Assembly (NCBI GenBank): GCA_964427955.1
Contig: CAYRWY010000412.1
Coordinates: forward strand, 1 to 5,347
Length of the DNA: 5,347 nucleotides
DNA from: JACRBK01 sp964427955
Lineage (GTDB): Bacteria > Chloroflexota > Anaerolineae > Aggregatilineales > Aggregatilineaceae
Reading direction: 5' to 3'
The notes beneath the pieces were generated by a model. The model ran no database searches, was not told where the DNA came from, and was given only the letters and a program-made list of their open reading frames with translations. The number at the start of each line of letters is the position of its first letter. The first letter of the stretch is position 1. Positions 1-5,347 of the stretch are shown here, piece after piece. The translations under genes were made by a program, and so were the position numbers.

Positions 1-1869
1 CCCGGCATCGTCGGGATGCAGTTCGAGCACGGCTTCCGGGAAGATGTCGTCCAGCTTGGACCGGCGCGTCATGGTGCCGCCGTGCCAGTGAAACAGCACG
101 CGCCCCGTCGTCAGGTGATACGGGAAATCGGCGTCGGTCAGTTCGCTCTGGGTGTCATAGCTCAGCGTCCAGAATTTGCCTTTGCCGCGTGGAAACTCGT
201 CCGCGAACAGGTAGGGCGTGCCGGGGTGATCCAGGCTGGGGCAGGGCCAATGCACGCCGCCTTCCCGGTCCAGCCGTTCATAGGTCACGCCGTAAAAATC
301 GGGCGTCACCTGCCGCATTTCCTCCCAGATTGCCTCGGGATCGGCGAAGTCGAAGCCCGCGCCCGGCGTCCGGCCCAGCCGGGTTTCCATGCGCCGCGCC
401 AGGTCGCACACGATCTCCCAATCCGCTCGCGAATTCCCGGCCAGCGGCAGCGCCTTCCGCGCGCGTTGGATGCGGCGGTCGCTGTTGGTGAACGTGCCGT
501 CTTTTTCGGCGAAGCTGGCGGCGGGCAGGATCACGTGGGCATGTTCGGTCGTTTCGTTGGGCAGGATGTCGATGCACACCAGGAAATCCAGCGCTTCCAG
601 GGCGTGGCGGGCGTGCGCGAGATTCGGCTCGCTCATCAAGGGATTCTCGCCCAGCACGACCATCGCACGGATTTTGCCTCGCAGCGCCGCATCGACCATT
701 TCCGTGACCGTCAGCCCGGGATCGGGTGACAGCGCCGTGTGCCATGCCGCCTCGAACCGGGCGCGGACGTCGGGCTGGTTGACCGGCTGGTACGCCGTAA
801 ACACGCCGGGCAGGCCGCCGCTGTCCGAGCAGCCCTGGACGTTGTTCTGCCCGCGCAGCGGATTCAGTCCGGTCCCCTCTTTGCCGATGTGTCCCGTCAG
901 CAGGGCGAGGTTGGTCAGCGACAGGGCGTTGTCCGTGCCGTGCGTGCTTTGGCTGATCCCCATGCCCCAGTAGATCGCGGCGCGCCCGGCCTTGGCGTAC
1001 AGCCGCGCGGCGCGGCGGATGTCGTCGGCACACACGCCGCTGATCGACTCGGCCCATTCCGGCGTGAAGGAGGCCAGCGACCGGGCGTACTCCTCGAAAT
1101 CTTCCGTGCGGGCGTCGATGAAGTCCTGGTTGTACAGTTCCTCGCGGACGATCACGTGCGCCATCGCCTGGAACAGGGCGACATCCGTGCCGGGCCGCTG
1201 GCGCAGCCACAAGGTCGCGAATTCGGTCATTTCGATCTGGCGCGGATCGATCACGATCAGCTTTGCCCCATGCTCCCGCACCGCTTTTTTGAGGAACAGG
1301 CTGATCACGGGATGCGTCTCGGTGGTGTTGCTGCCGGTGACGATGAAGGTGTCCAGGTGCTCCATCTCGGCGATGCTGTTGCTCATCGCGCTCGATCCGA
1401 GGGCCAGTTGCAGGCCGGTCACGCTGCCCGCGTGGCACAGCCGCGCGCAGTGATCGATGTTGTTCGTCTTCAGTACGGCCCGCACCCACTTCTGGAAGAC
1501 GTAATTGTCCTCGTTGGTGGCCTTGGCCGAGGCGTAAGTGGCGATGCTGTCCCCGCCGCTCTCCTCGACAATCCCGGCCAATTTTTCGCTCACCAGGCTG
1601 AGCGCCTCCTCCCACGTCGCCTCGCGGAATTCACCCGGTTTGCCATCGCGGATCAGCGGGGTCTTGAAGCGCAGCGGGTGCGTGGTGTAGTCTGTCCCAA
1701 ACCGCCCCTTGACGCACAGCCGCCCATAATTCGGCGCGGCCTCGAACGGCGCCGTCACCCGGTAGATCAGATCGTTTTTGATATGCAGGTCCATCTGGCA
1801 GCCCACCCCGCAGTAAGGGCAGGTGGTGCGCACGGTCCGGTCAGGGGTGAGCGGTGGTGTCGTGGTCAT
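1..1869 (-). CDS. fdhA: Formate dehydrogenase catalytic (alpha) subunit, molybdopterin type, C-terminus cut by window edge
   Basis: Catalyses reversible oxidation of formate to CO2 at a Mo/W-bis-MGD centre. The frame is open for 623 codons from ATG 1869 to the window edge; family members of this short form run to roughly 700 residues, so only the C-terminal part of the cofactor-binding domain is missing. Visible marks: an N-terminal 4Fe-4S site, CPYCGVGC with C17, C20 and C24 plus C52; the active-site stretch CARLCHAGS with C145-H146, so the metal ligand is cysteine and not selenocysteine; PLRGQNNVQG with R339; DGTFTNSDRRIQ near 457-468; and TGRVLFHWHGGTMTRR at 588-603 in the C-terminal domain. 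There is no Tat signal and no N-terminal ferredoxin extension; the separate iron-sulfur gene on the opposite strand supplies that module. ATG 1869 has GGGAG nine bases upstream. An in-frame ATG at 1923 would add 18 residues. Known of the family: the cofactor must be sulfurated by FdhD, encoded nearby. Nitrate reductase is less likely given the Cys-His motif and the fdhD linkage. Confidence 0.95.
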   Translation of the reverse strand, partial: MTTTPPLTPDRTVRTTCPYCGVGCQMDLHIKNDLIYRVTAPFEAAPNYGRLCVKGRFGTDYTTHPLRFKTPLIRDGKPGEFREATWEEALSLVSEKLAGIVEESGGDSIATYASAKATNEDNYVFQKWVRAVLKTNNIDHCARLCHAGSVTGLQLALGSSAMSNSIAEMEHLDTFIVTGSNTTETHPVISLFLKKAVREHGAKLIVIDPRQIEMTEFATLWLRQRPGTDVALFQAMAHVIVREELYNQDFIDARTEDFEEYARSLASFTPEWAESISGVCADDIRRAARLYAKAGRAAIYWGMGISQSTHGTDNALSLTNLALLTGHIGKEGTGLNPLRGQNNVQGCSDSGGLPGVFTAYQPVNQPDVRARFEAAWHTALSPDPGLTVTEMVDAALRGKIRAMVVLGENPLMSEPNLAHARHALEALDFLVCIDILPNETTEHAHVILPAASFAEKDGTFTNSDRRIQRARKALPLAGNSRADWEIVCDLARRMETRLGRTPGAGFDFADPEAIWEEMRQVTPDFYGVTYERLDREGGVHWPCPSLDHPGTPYLFADEFPRGKGKFWTLSYDTQSELTDADFPYHLTTGRVLFHWHGGTMTRRSKLDDIFPEAVLELHPDDAG

Positions 1870-1878
1870 CGGGGCAGG

Positions 1879-1883
1879 CTCCC
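1879..1883 (-). promoter_or_regulatory. Ribosome binding site deciding the fdhA start at 1869
   Basis: On the minus strand GGGAG lies nine bases before ATG 1869. The alternative in-frame ATG 1923 also has a purine-rich GGAAG eight bases upstream, so the choice is not absolute. The -10-like sequence at 1909-1914 and the AT-rich composition between the two ATGs favour 1869. Confidence 0.6.
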
Positions 1884-1908
1884 AATCCAACAGCTTTTTC
1901 GTAATTAT

Positions 1909-1938
1909 TTTATAATCAAACATAGGCTCGACTTCCAA
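1909..1938 (-). promoter_or_regulatory. Candidate leftward promoter for fdhA
   Basis: Read on the minus strand, TTGGAA (1938-1933, four of six to the -35 consensus) is followed after 18 bases by TATAAA (1914-1909). Transcription would start near 1902, leaving a leader of about 33 bases before ATG 1869. The -10 overlaps the rightward TATAAT on the opposite strand. This is a match by eye only. Confidence 0.45.
1911..1916 (+). promoter_or_regulatory. Candidate -10 element of the rightward promoter for the NuoEF-ferredoxin-fdhD operon
   Basis: TATAAT at 1911-1916 is a perfect -10 hexamer. It sits about 64 bases before the preferred start of the fusion gene, giving an mRNA leader of roughly 57 bases. 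No good -35 is present at 16-18 bases upstream; the best is CCAACA at 1887-1892, three of six. The promoter may therefore need an activator. Confidence 0.45.
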
Positions 1939-1953
1939 GACATTTTTAAGAAT

Positions 1954-1967
1954 TTTCATGCGTGAAA
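1954..1967. repeat. Small inverted repeat in the leader of the fusion gene
   Basis: TTTCA-TGCG-TGAAA is an inverted repeat with 5-base arms; six of seven base pairs match across the 14 bases. It lies downstream of the presumed transcription start, and its right arm overlaps the ribosome-binding GAAAGG at 1964-1969. It may be an operator half-site pair, a weak RNA hairpin, or chance. Confidence 0.3.
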
Positions 1968-1979
1968 GGTTTTGGCTGC

Positions 1980-3677
1980 ATGGCGTCTGAAATTCTCAAC
2001 CGTTACGCGGGGCGCGGGCGCGACGCGCTGCTCCCCGTCTTGTGGGACGTGCAGACCGCCTATGGCTGTATCGACTCCGCCGCCGTCCAGGAGATTTCGC
2101 ACACCCTGCTCGTTCCCGCCGCCGATATTTATGGGGTCATCAGCTTCTACTCCCTGTTTTCGGATCAACCGACCGGCGAGACCACCCTCCACGTCTGCAC
2201 CGATCCCTCATGCGGCGTGGCCGGGGCGGATCAGGTGGTGCATGGGCTGTGCGCCCATCTCGGCATCCAGCCGGGCGAAACGACGCCCGATGGCCGCTAC
2301 ACCGTCAAGCACACCACCTGCCTGGGGCTGTGCGAGCACGCCCCGGCGGCCCTGATCAGCCGTCGCGGCCTGGGGGAAGCGTCCCACGCGCCGGTGACGC
2401 GCAGCGCCGATCTGCTGACCGGCACTCCTAAGCCGCATGTCGCCGTGTTGGGCGGCGATCCCCAGATGTTCCTGGTTGGCCTGGACCCCCAGCGCGCCCA
2501 AACGTTGGCCGAATACGGCGACTACCGGGCACTGCGCCGCGCGCTTTCCGGGCTTTCCCCGGAGCAGGTCAGCGCCGAGGTCGAGGCGTCCGGATTGGTG
2601 GGGCGCGGCGGGGCGGGCTTTCCGACCGGGATGAAATGGCGCTTCACCCGCCAGGCTCCCGGCCAGCCGCACTACCTGATCTGCAACGCCGACGAGAGCG
2701 AGCCGGGGACGTTCAAGGATCGCGTCTTGATGGAGCACCGTCCCCATCTGCTGCTCGAAGGCATGGCGCTCGCCGCCTATGCCATCGGGGCGCAGTACGG
2801 CTTTCTGTTCATTCGCGGGGAGTATCCCGAAGCGGCCCAGCGAATGCAGGCGGCGGTGGCCGAAGCGGAAGCCGCCGGTCTGCTCGGCGATCACATCCTG
2901 GGCACGGAGTTTTCCTTTCACGTCGAGATCCGGCGGGGTGGGGGAGCCTACATCTGCGGCGAAGAGACTGCCCTGTTTGAAGCGATTGAGGGCAAGCGCG
3001 GTTTCCCCCGCATCAAGCCGCCCTATCCCACCACGCACGGCGTATTCGCCAGTCCCACCTCGATCAACAACGTCGAGACGCTGAGCGCCGCGCCCGCCAT
3101 CATCCTGCACGGGGCGTCATGGTACCGCCAATGGGGGACGCCGAAAAGCACCGGGACCAAGCTGGTCTCGATCAGCGGGCACGTCCACCGTCCCGGCGTG
3201 TACGAGATTCCCTTCGGAATCACGCTGCGCGATCTGCTCGACCGGTACTGCCAGGGTGTGCAAGGGACCCTGCAAGCGGTGCTGATGGGCGGCGCGGCGG
3301 GCACGTTCCTGGCGCCGGACGAGATCGACGTTCCGATCACCTACGAGAACTTGCAGGCCATCGGCAGTACACTCGGCTCCGGGGCGATCATGGTCTTCAA
3401 CGACCGCGCCGATCTGCGCGATGTGCTGCGGCGGCTGGGGCGTTTTTTCGCTCACGAAAGCTGCGGCAAGTGCTTCCCCTGCCAGTTGGGCACGCAGCGC
3501 CAGATGGAGCTTCTGGATCGGCTGGATCACCCGCTGCCCGGCGACCGGGAGCGCCTGCGCGACATCGGCCTCACCATGTCGGAAGCATCGTTGTGCGGCC
3601 TGGGGCAGACTGCTGCCGCTGCCGTCCTGAGCGCCCTCAAAAAATGGCCGGAATTATTCGAGGAGGCGGCGTCATGA
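1980..3677 (+). CDS. fdhB: NuoE-NuoF fusion: NAD(P)-linked diaphorase subunit of formate dehydrogenase
   Basis: Passes electrons between the iron-sulfur chain and NAD(P) through FMN in the cytoplasm. It has 565 residues, about one NuoE plus one NuoF. Residues 1-60 resemble the NuoE helical bundle, ending in YGVISFYSLF. Residues 68-148 are a thioredoxin-like 2Fe-2S domain with C73, C78, C114 and C118. The NuoF part follows: GRGGAGFPTGMKW at 208-220 and NADESEPGTFKDR at 236-248 (FMN site), GAYICGEETAL at 322-332 (NADH site), an SLBB-like segment near 399-415, and a C-terminal 4Fe-4S site with C495, C498, C501 and C539. All cluster ligands are present. ATG 1980 is chosen because GAAAGG lies ten bases upstream; GTG 1962 in the same frame would add six residues but has no ribosome site. 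It heads the rightward operon and overlaps the next gene by ATGA. Similar fusions occur in NAD-reducing hydrogenases, so the formate role rests on context. Confidence 0.93.
   Translation: MASEILNRYAGRGRDALLPVLWDVQTAYGCIDSAAVQEISHTLLVPAADIYGVISFYSLFSDQPTGETTLHVCTDPSCGVAGADQVVHGLCAHLGIQPGETTPDGRYTVKHTTCLGLCEHAPAALISRRGLGEASHAPVTRSADLLTGTPKPHVAVLGGDPQMFLVGLDPQRAQTLAEYGDYRALRRALSGLSPEQVSAEVEASGLVGRGGAGFPTGMKWRFTRQAPGQPHYLICNADESEPGTFKDRVLMEHRPHLLLEGMALAAYAIGAQYGFLFIRGEYPEAAQRMQAAVAEAEAAGLLGDHILGTEFSFHVEIRRGGGAYICGEETALFEAIEGKRGFPRIKPPYPTTHGVFASPTSINNVETLSAAPAIILHGASWYRQWGTPKSTGTKLVSISGHVHRPGVYEIPFGITLRDLLDRYCQGVQGTLQAVLMGGAAGTFLAPDEIDVPITYENLQAIGSTLGSGAIMVFNDRADLRDVLRRLGRFFAHESCGKCFPCQLGTQRQMELLDRLDHPLPGDRERLRDIGLTMSEASLCGLGQTAAAAVLSALKKWPELFEEAAS
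3661..3666 (+). promoter_or_regulatory. Strong ribosome binding site for the iron-sulfur subunit
   Basis: AGGAGG lies seven bases before ATG 3674, inside the end of the upstream gene. It fixes this start rather than codons further upstream in the same open frame, which extends back to 3119. The ATGA overlap implies translational coupling of the two subunits. Confidence 0.8.
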
Positions 3678-4384
3678 CCGACACCCTTGAAACCGTAACC
3701 CTGACGATTGATGGGCAGTCCTGTACCGTTCCGAAAGGAACCACCATTCTCGAAGCCGCTCGCACGCTCGACCAGACGATCCCCGTCATCTGCTATCACG
3801 ACGCGACGACGGCCAACGGCCTGTGCCGGATCTGCGTGGTGGACATTACCGGATCGCGCCTGTTGCAGCCCGCCTGCATTGTGCCCTGCCAGGATGGCAT
3901 GGTCGTGCAGACCCGCTCCGAACGCGTGGAGCGCAGCCGCCGCACGATCCTCGAAATGCTCAATTCGGCGGTGGATTTGGGACAGGCTCCGGCCATCCAG
4001 ACTTTGCTCGACGACTACAGCGCCGATCCCCAGCGTTTTCCTGAGGCCGCCCGGCGCGATCACGCCGTGATCGACGACAACCCGTTTTTCCTGCGCGACT
4101 ACAGCCAGTGTGTTTTGTGCTGGCGGTGCGTGCAGGTCTGCGCCGAGGATGTGCAGTACACCTTCGCGCTCACCTTTGGCGAGCGGGGTTTTCACACCCA
4201 CGTCTCGACGGCGTTTGGCGTCGCCATGCCGGAATCGTCGTGTGTGTTCTGCGGCCAGTGTGTGGGCGTGTGTCCCACCGGGGCGCTCAAGCCCAAGATC
4301 GAATTCGGGCTGGAGCAGGGCTGGAACCTGGAGCAGATCCGGGAAAGCACCCGCCGCAAGAAAAACCGGAAGCCGCAATCGTGA
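3674..4384 (+). CDS. Ferredoxin-like iron-sulfur subunit (NuoG N-terminal / HoxU type) of formate dehydrogenase
   Basis: Electron-transfer subunit linking the catalytic subunit to the diaphorase; 236 residues, near the usual HoxU length. Residues 6-75 form a plant-type 2Fe-2S ferredoxin domain with C40, C51, C54 and C68. Residues 146-200 are a double 4Fe-4S ferredoxin domain: C146, C149, C152, C156 and C190, C193, C196, C200, ending in the usual CPTGAL. Between them, after RRTILEML at 89-96, NuoG and HoxU normally carry a His-Cys3 4Fe-4S site. Here there is no cysteine from 73 to 145, so that cluster must be absent. The C-terminus (about 212-236) is basic and ends in RRKKNRKPQS; in fused formate dehydrogenases this is where the catalytic domain would begin, so the gene looks like the detached N-terminal module of a long FdhA. 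It overlaps the fusion gene by four bases, and fdhD follows after 30 bases. HoxU of a hydrogenase is an alternative, but no hydrogenase gene is visible. Confidence 0.88.
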   Translation: MTDTLETVTLTIDGQSCTVPKGTTILEAARTLDQTIPVICYHDATTANGLCRICVVDITGSRLLQPACIVPCQDGMVVQTRSERVERSRRTILEMLNSAVDLGQAPAIQTLLDDYSADPQRFPEAARRDHAVIDDNPFFLRDYSQCVLCWRCVQVCAEDVQYTFALTFGERGFHTHVSTAFGVAMPESSCVFCGQCVGVCPTGALKPKIEFGLEQGWNLEQIRESTRRKKNRKPQS

Positions 4385-4414
4385 TCCGCTTATCCATCCC
4401 GCCGGAGCAGACTC

Positions 4415-5242
4415 ATGGCTGATGACTTCGTCCCGCCGGATTCCCCGGAGATTGCCTGCGAACCGGGATCGATCCCGTTCACTTACTGGGAGTATGGCCA
4501 GGGCCGCGCCGAGATCGTCGAGGGTGGGGTGATCGAGGAAATCCTGCTCAGCCTGTACGTCAACGGGCAGGAGCTGGCCACGCTAATGTGCAGCCCGGTC
4601 GATCAGGAAGCCCTGGCGCTGGGGTTTCTGATCAACGAGGGCGTGATCCAGTCGCTCGACGACATCCGCCTGCTGCATTCCAACCTGGCCCGCACGGTGA
4701 TCGATGTATTTCTGAAAACGCCGCAATTCAATCCGCCGCGCCGGATGATCCTCACGTCCGGCTGCGGCAGTGGGATCAGCTTGCGCGACCTGTCGGCCAG
4801 CTATGCCCCCTTGGCGTCGGACCTGGTCCTCACGCCGCAGGCCATCCTGGAGCGGATGCGCGATCTGAACCGTTCGGCCCGGTTGTACCGGCAGGTGCGC
4901 GGCGTGCACACTTCCATTCTCGGCTCTGCCGATGAGCTGCTGATCACTGCCGAGGACATCGGGCGGCACAATACCGTGGATAAGCTGGCCGGGAAGGCGC
5001 TGCAAGCCGGGATCGCGACCCGCGACCGCGTGATCGTGACCAGCGGGCGGATCAGTTCCGAAATGTTGGGCAAAGCGCGCCAGATGGGCGTGCCGGTGAT
5101 CGCCAGCCGCACCGCGCCGACCAGCATCTCGGTCCGGCTGGCGGAATTGTGGAATATCTGCCTGGTCGGTTATGTCCGCCAGGATGCGATGCGCGTCTAT
5201 ACCCATCCCTTCCGCCTGGGGCTGTTCGCTGCCAAAACGTGA
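4415..5242 (+). CDS. fdhD: FdhD, sulfur-carrier protein for formate dehydrogenase activation
   Basis: Known of the family: FdhD carries sulfur from a cysteine desulfurase (IscS in E. coli) to the molybdenum cofactor, giving the sulfido ligand formate dehydrogenase needs. The 275-residue length is normal. Family marks: LALGFLINEGVI at 67-78, TSGCGSG at 114-120 with C117, EDIGRHNTVDKL at 180-191, TSGRISSEM at 209-217 and SRTAPTSISVRLA at 231-243. The active loop has one cysteine, C117; the position matching the second Cys of the E. coli CxxC is Gly120. ATG 4415 has GGAG (4404-4407) seven bases upstream and lies 30 bases after the ferredoxin gene, so it is very probably the last gene of the rightward operon. 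Placement next to fdhA supports the formate dehydrogenase assignment of the whole locus. No signal peptide or membrane segment is seen; it should act in the cytoplasm. Confidence 0.96.
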   Translation: MADDFVPPDSPEIACEPGSIPFTYWEYGQGRAEIVEGGVIEEILLSLYVNGQELATLMCSPVDQEALALGFLINEGVIQSLDDIRLLHSNLARTVIDVFLKTPQFNPPRRMILTSGCGSGISLRDLSASYAPLASDLVLTPQAILERMRDLNRSARLYRQVRGVHTSILGSADELLITAEDIGRHNTVDKLAGKALQAGIATRDRVIVTSGRISSEMLGKARQMGVPVIASRTAPTSISVRLAELWNICLVGYVRQDAMRVYTHPFRLGLFAAKT

Positions 5243-5273
5243 TATTAATCAGCATTTCTTCATGATAATTTAA

Positions 5274-5303
5274 TTGACATTTCCGGCGAATGTATGTAAT
5301 AAT
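5274..5303 (+). promoter_or_regulatory. Strong sigma-70-like promoter for a gene beyond the window
   Basis: A perfect TTGACA at 5274-5279 is followed after 18 bases by AATAAT at 5298-5303 (five of six), preceded by TG at 5295-5296 as in an extended -10. The start would lie near 5310. It is in the AT-rich spacer after fdhD and points rightward, so the next gene is probably transcribed separately from the fdh operon. Confidence 0.65.
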
Positions 5304-5312
5304 CTAGCTATC

Positions 5313-5328
5313 GTGTTCTAATGAACAC
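5313..5328. promoter_or_regulatory. Perfect inverted repeat just downstream of the promoter, candidate operator
   Basis: GTGTTC-TAAT-GAACAC has perfect 6-base arms around a 4-base spacer and lies at about +3 to +18 relative to the predicted start. This is a typical place for a repressor site. A short RNA hairpin near the 5' end of the transcript is an alternative. I do not assign a regulator. Confidence 0.5.
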
Positions 5329-5347
5329 TGCAATTTTCCAACTTCGC

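Larger units (their letters stand above)
1876..1954. repeat. Degenerate direct repeat, two copies 48 bp apart, in the divergent control region
   Basis: Copies at 1876-1906 and 1924-1954 share the pattern AGGCTC-N4-TCCAA at the same spacing, followed by a common TTTTT and AATT in register. I count 21 identities over 31 aligned bases. The two copies flank the overlapping -10 elements. They could be paired binding sites for a regulator or the remains of a small tandem duplication. Confidence 0.4.

Noticed and set aside
278..1615. A 445-codon open frame on the minus strand inside fdhA
   Set aside because: Its product is rich in Arg, Gly and Pro with no domain motif, and it is out of register with the fdhA frame, which carries all the expected Fe-S and active-site motifs. 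It is a GC-rich shadow.
739..1965. A 408-codon plus-strand frame opposite fdhA running through the promoter region
   Set aside because: It has no recognisable motif or ribosome site and lies antisense to a well-supported gene. Long antisense frames are expected in GC-rich coding DNA.
1958..1990. A ten-codon upstream frame starting at ATG 1958 and overlapping the start of the NuoEF fusion
   Set aside because: It has only a weak purine stretch as ribosome site, and such short frames are common by chance. There is no run of regulatory codons to suggest attenuation.
3119..3673. Upstream extension of the ferredoxin frame back to 3119
   Set aside because: The extension overlaps the NuoF domain in another frame and encodes low-complexity sequence. 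AGGAGG seven bases before ATG 3674 and the ferredoxin domain starting there settle the start.
5243..5273. A transcription terminator after fdhD
   Set aside because: The stretch is AT-rich, with only a 4-base ATCA/TGAT pairing and no GC stem followed by a T run. No intrinsic terminator can be supported; termination may be Rho-dependent or lie further on.
5313..5328. A LexA (SOS) box reading of the downstream palindrome
   Set aside because: The Bacillus-type box is GAAC-N4-GTTC; here the half-sites are in the opposite order (GTTC-N4-GAAC). Without the downstream gene or a genome-wide motif, no regulator can be named.

Overview
The window carries a compact formate dehydrogenase locus from a GC-rich bacterium. 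The genes are GC-rich, while the two non-coding stretches are clearly AT-rich. Nothing in the window fixes the lineage. Gene architecture and codon style would fit Chloroflexota or another GC-rich group with soluble NAD-linked formate dehydrogenases, but that is only an impression.

Layout. Positions 1-1869, minus strand: the molybdopterin-containing catalytic subunit of formate dehydrogenase. Its C-terminus is cut off by the window edge. Positions 1870-1979: an AT-rich divergent control region with overlapping, oppositely directed -10 elements, a degenerate direct repeat and a small palindrome. Positions 1980-3677, plus: a NuoE-NuoF fusion (diaphorase with FMN, NAD and Fe-S sites). Positions 3674-4384, plus: a small iron-sulfur electron-transfer subunit resembling the N-terminal part of NuoG or HoxU. 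It overlaps the previous gene by ATGA. Positions 4415-5242, plus: FdhD, the sulfur-transfer factor that activates formate dehydrogenase. Positions 5243-5347: an AT-rich spacer with a strong sigma-70-like promoter and a perfect inverted repeat just after it, presumably serving a gene beyond the window.

How the genes work together. The catalytic subunit oxidises formate to CO2 (or runs in reverse) at a Mo/W-bis-MGD centre with a cysteine ligand. Electrons leave through its own 4Fe-4S cluster, pass through the separate ferredoxin-like subunit, and reach the FMN/NAD site of the NuoE-NuoF fusion. FdhD sulfurates the molybdenum cofactor. No subunit has a membrane segment or an export signal, so a soluble cytoplasmic NAD(P)-linked enzyme is the best reading.

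The main oddities are in the details, not in a wholly new system. The ferredoxin subunit lacks the His-Cys3 cluster site usual in NuoG/HoxU. FdhD has one cysteine where the E. coli protein has a CxxC pair. The divergent promoter region has an unusual repeat and overlap structure. I found no RNA gene, mobile element, CRISPR array or clear terminator.
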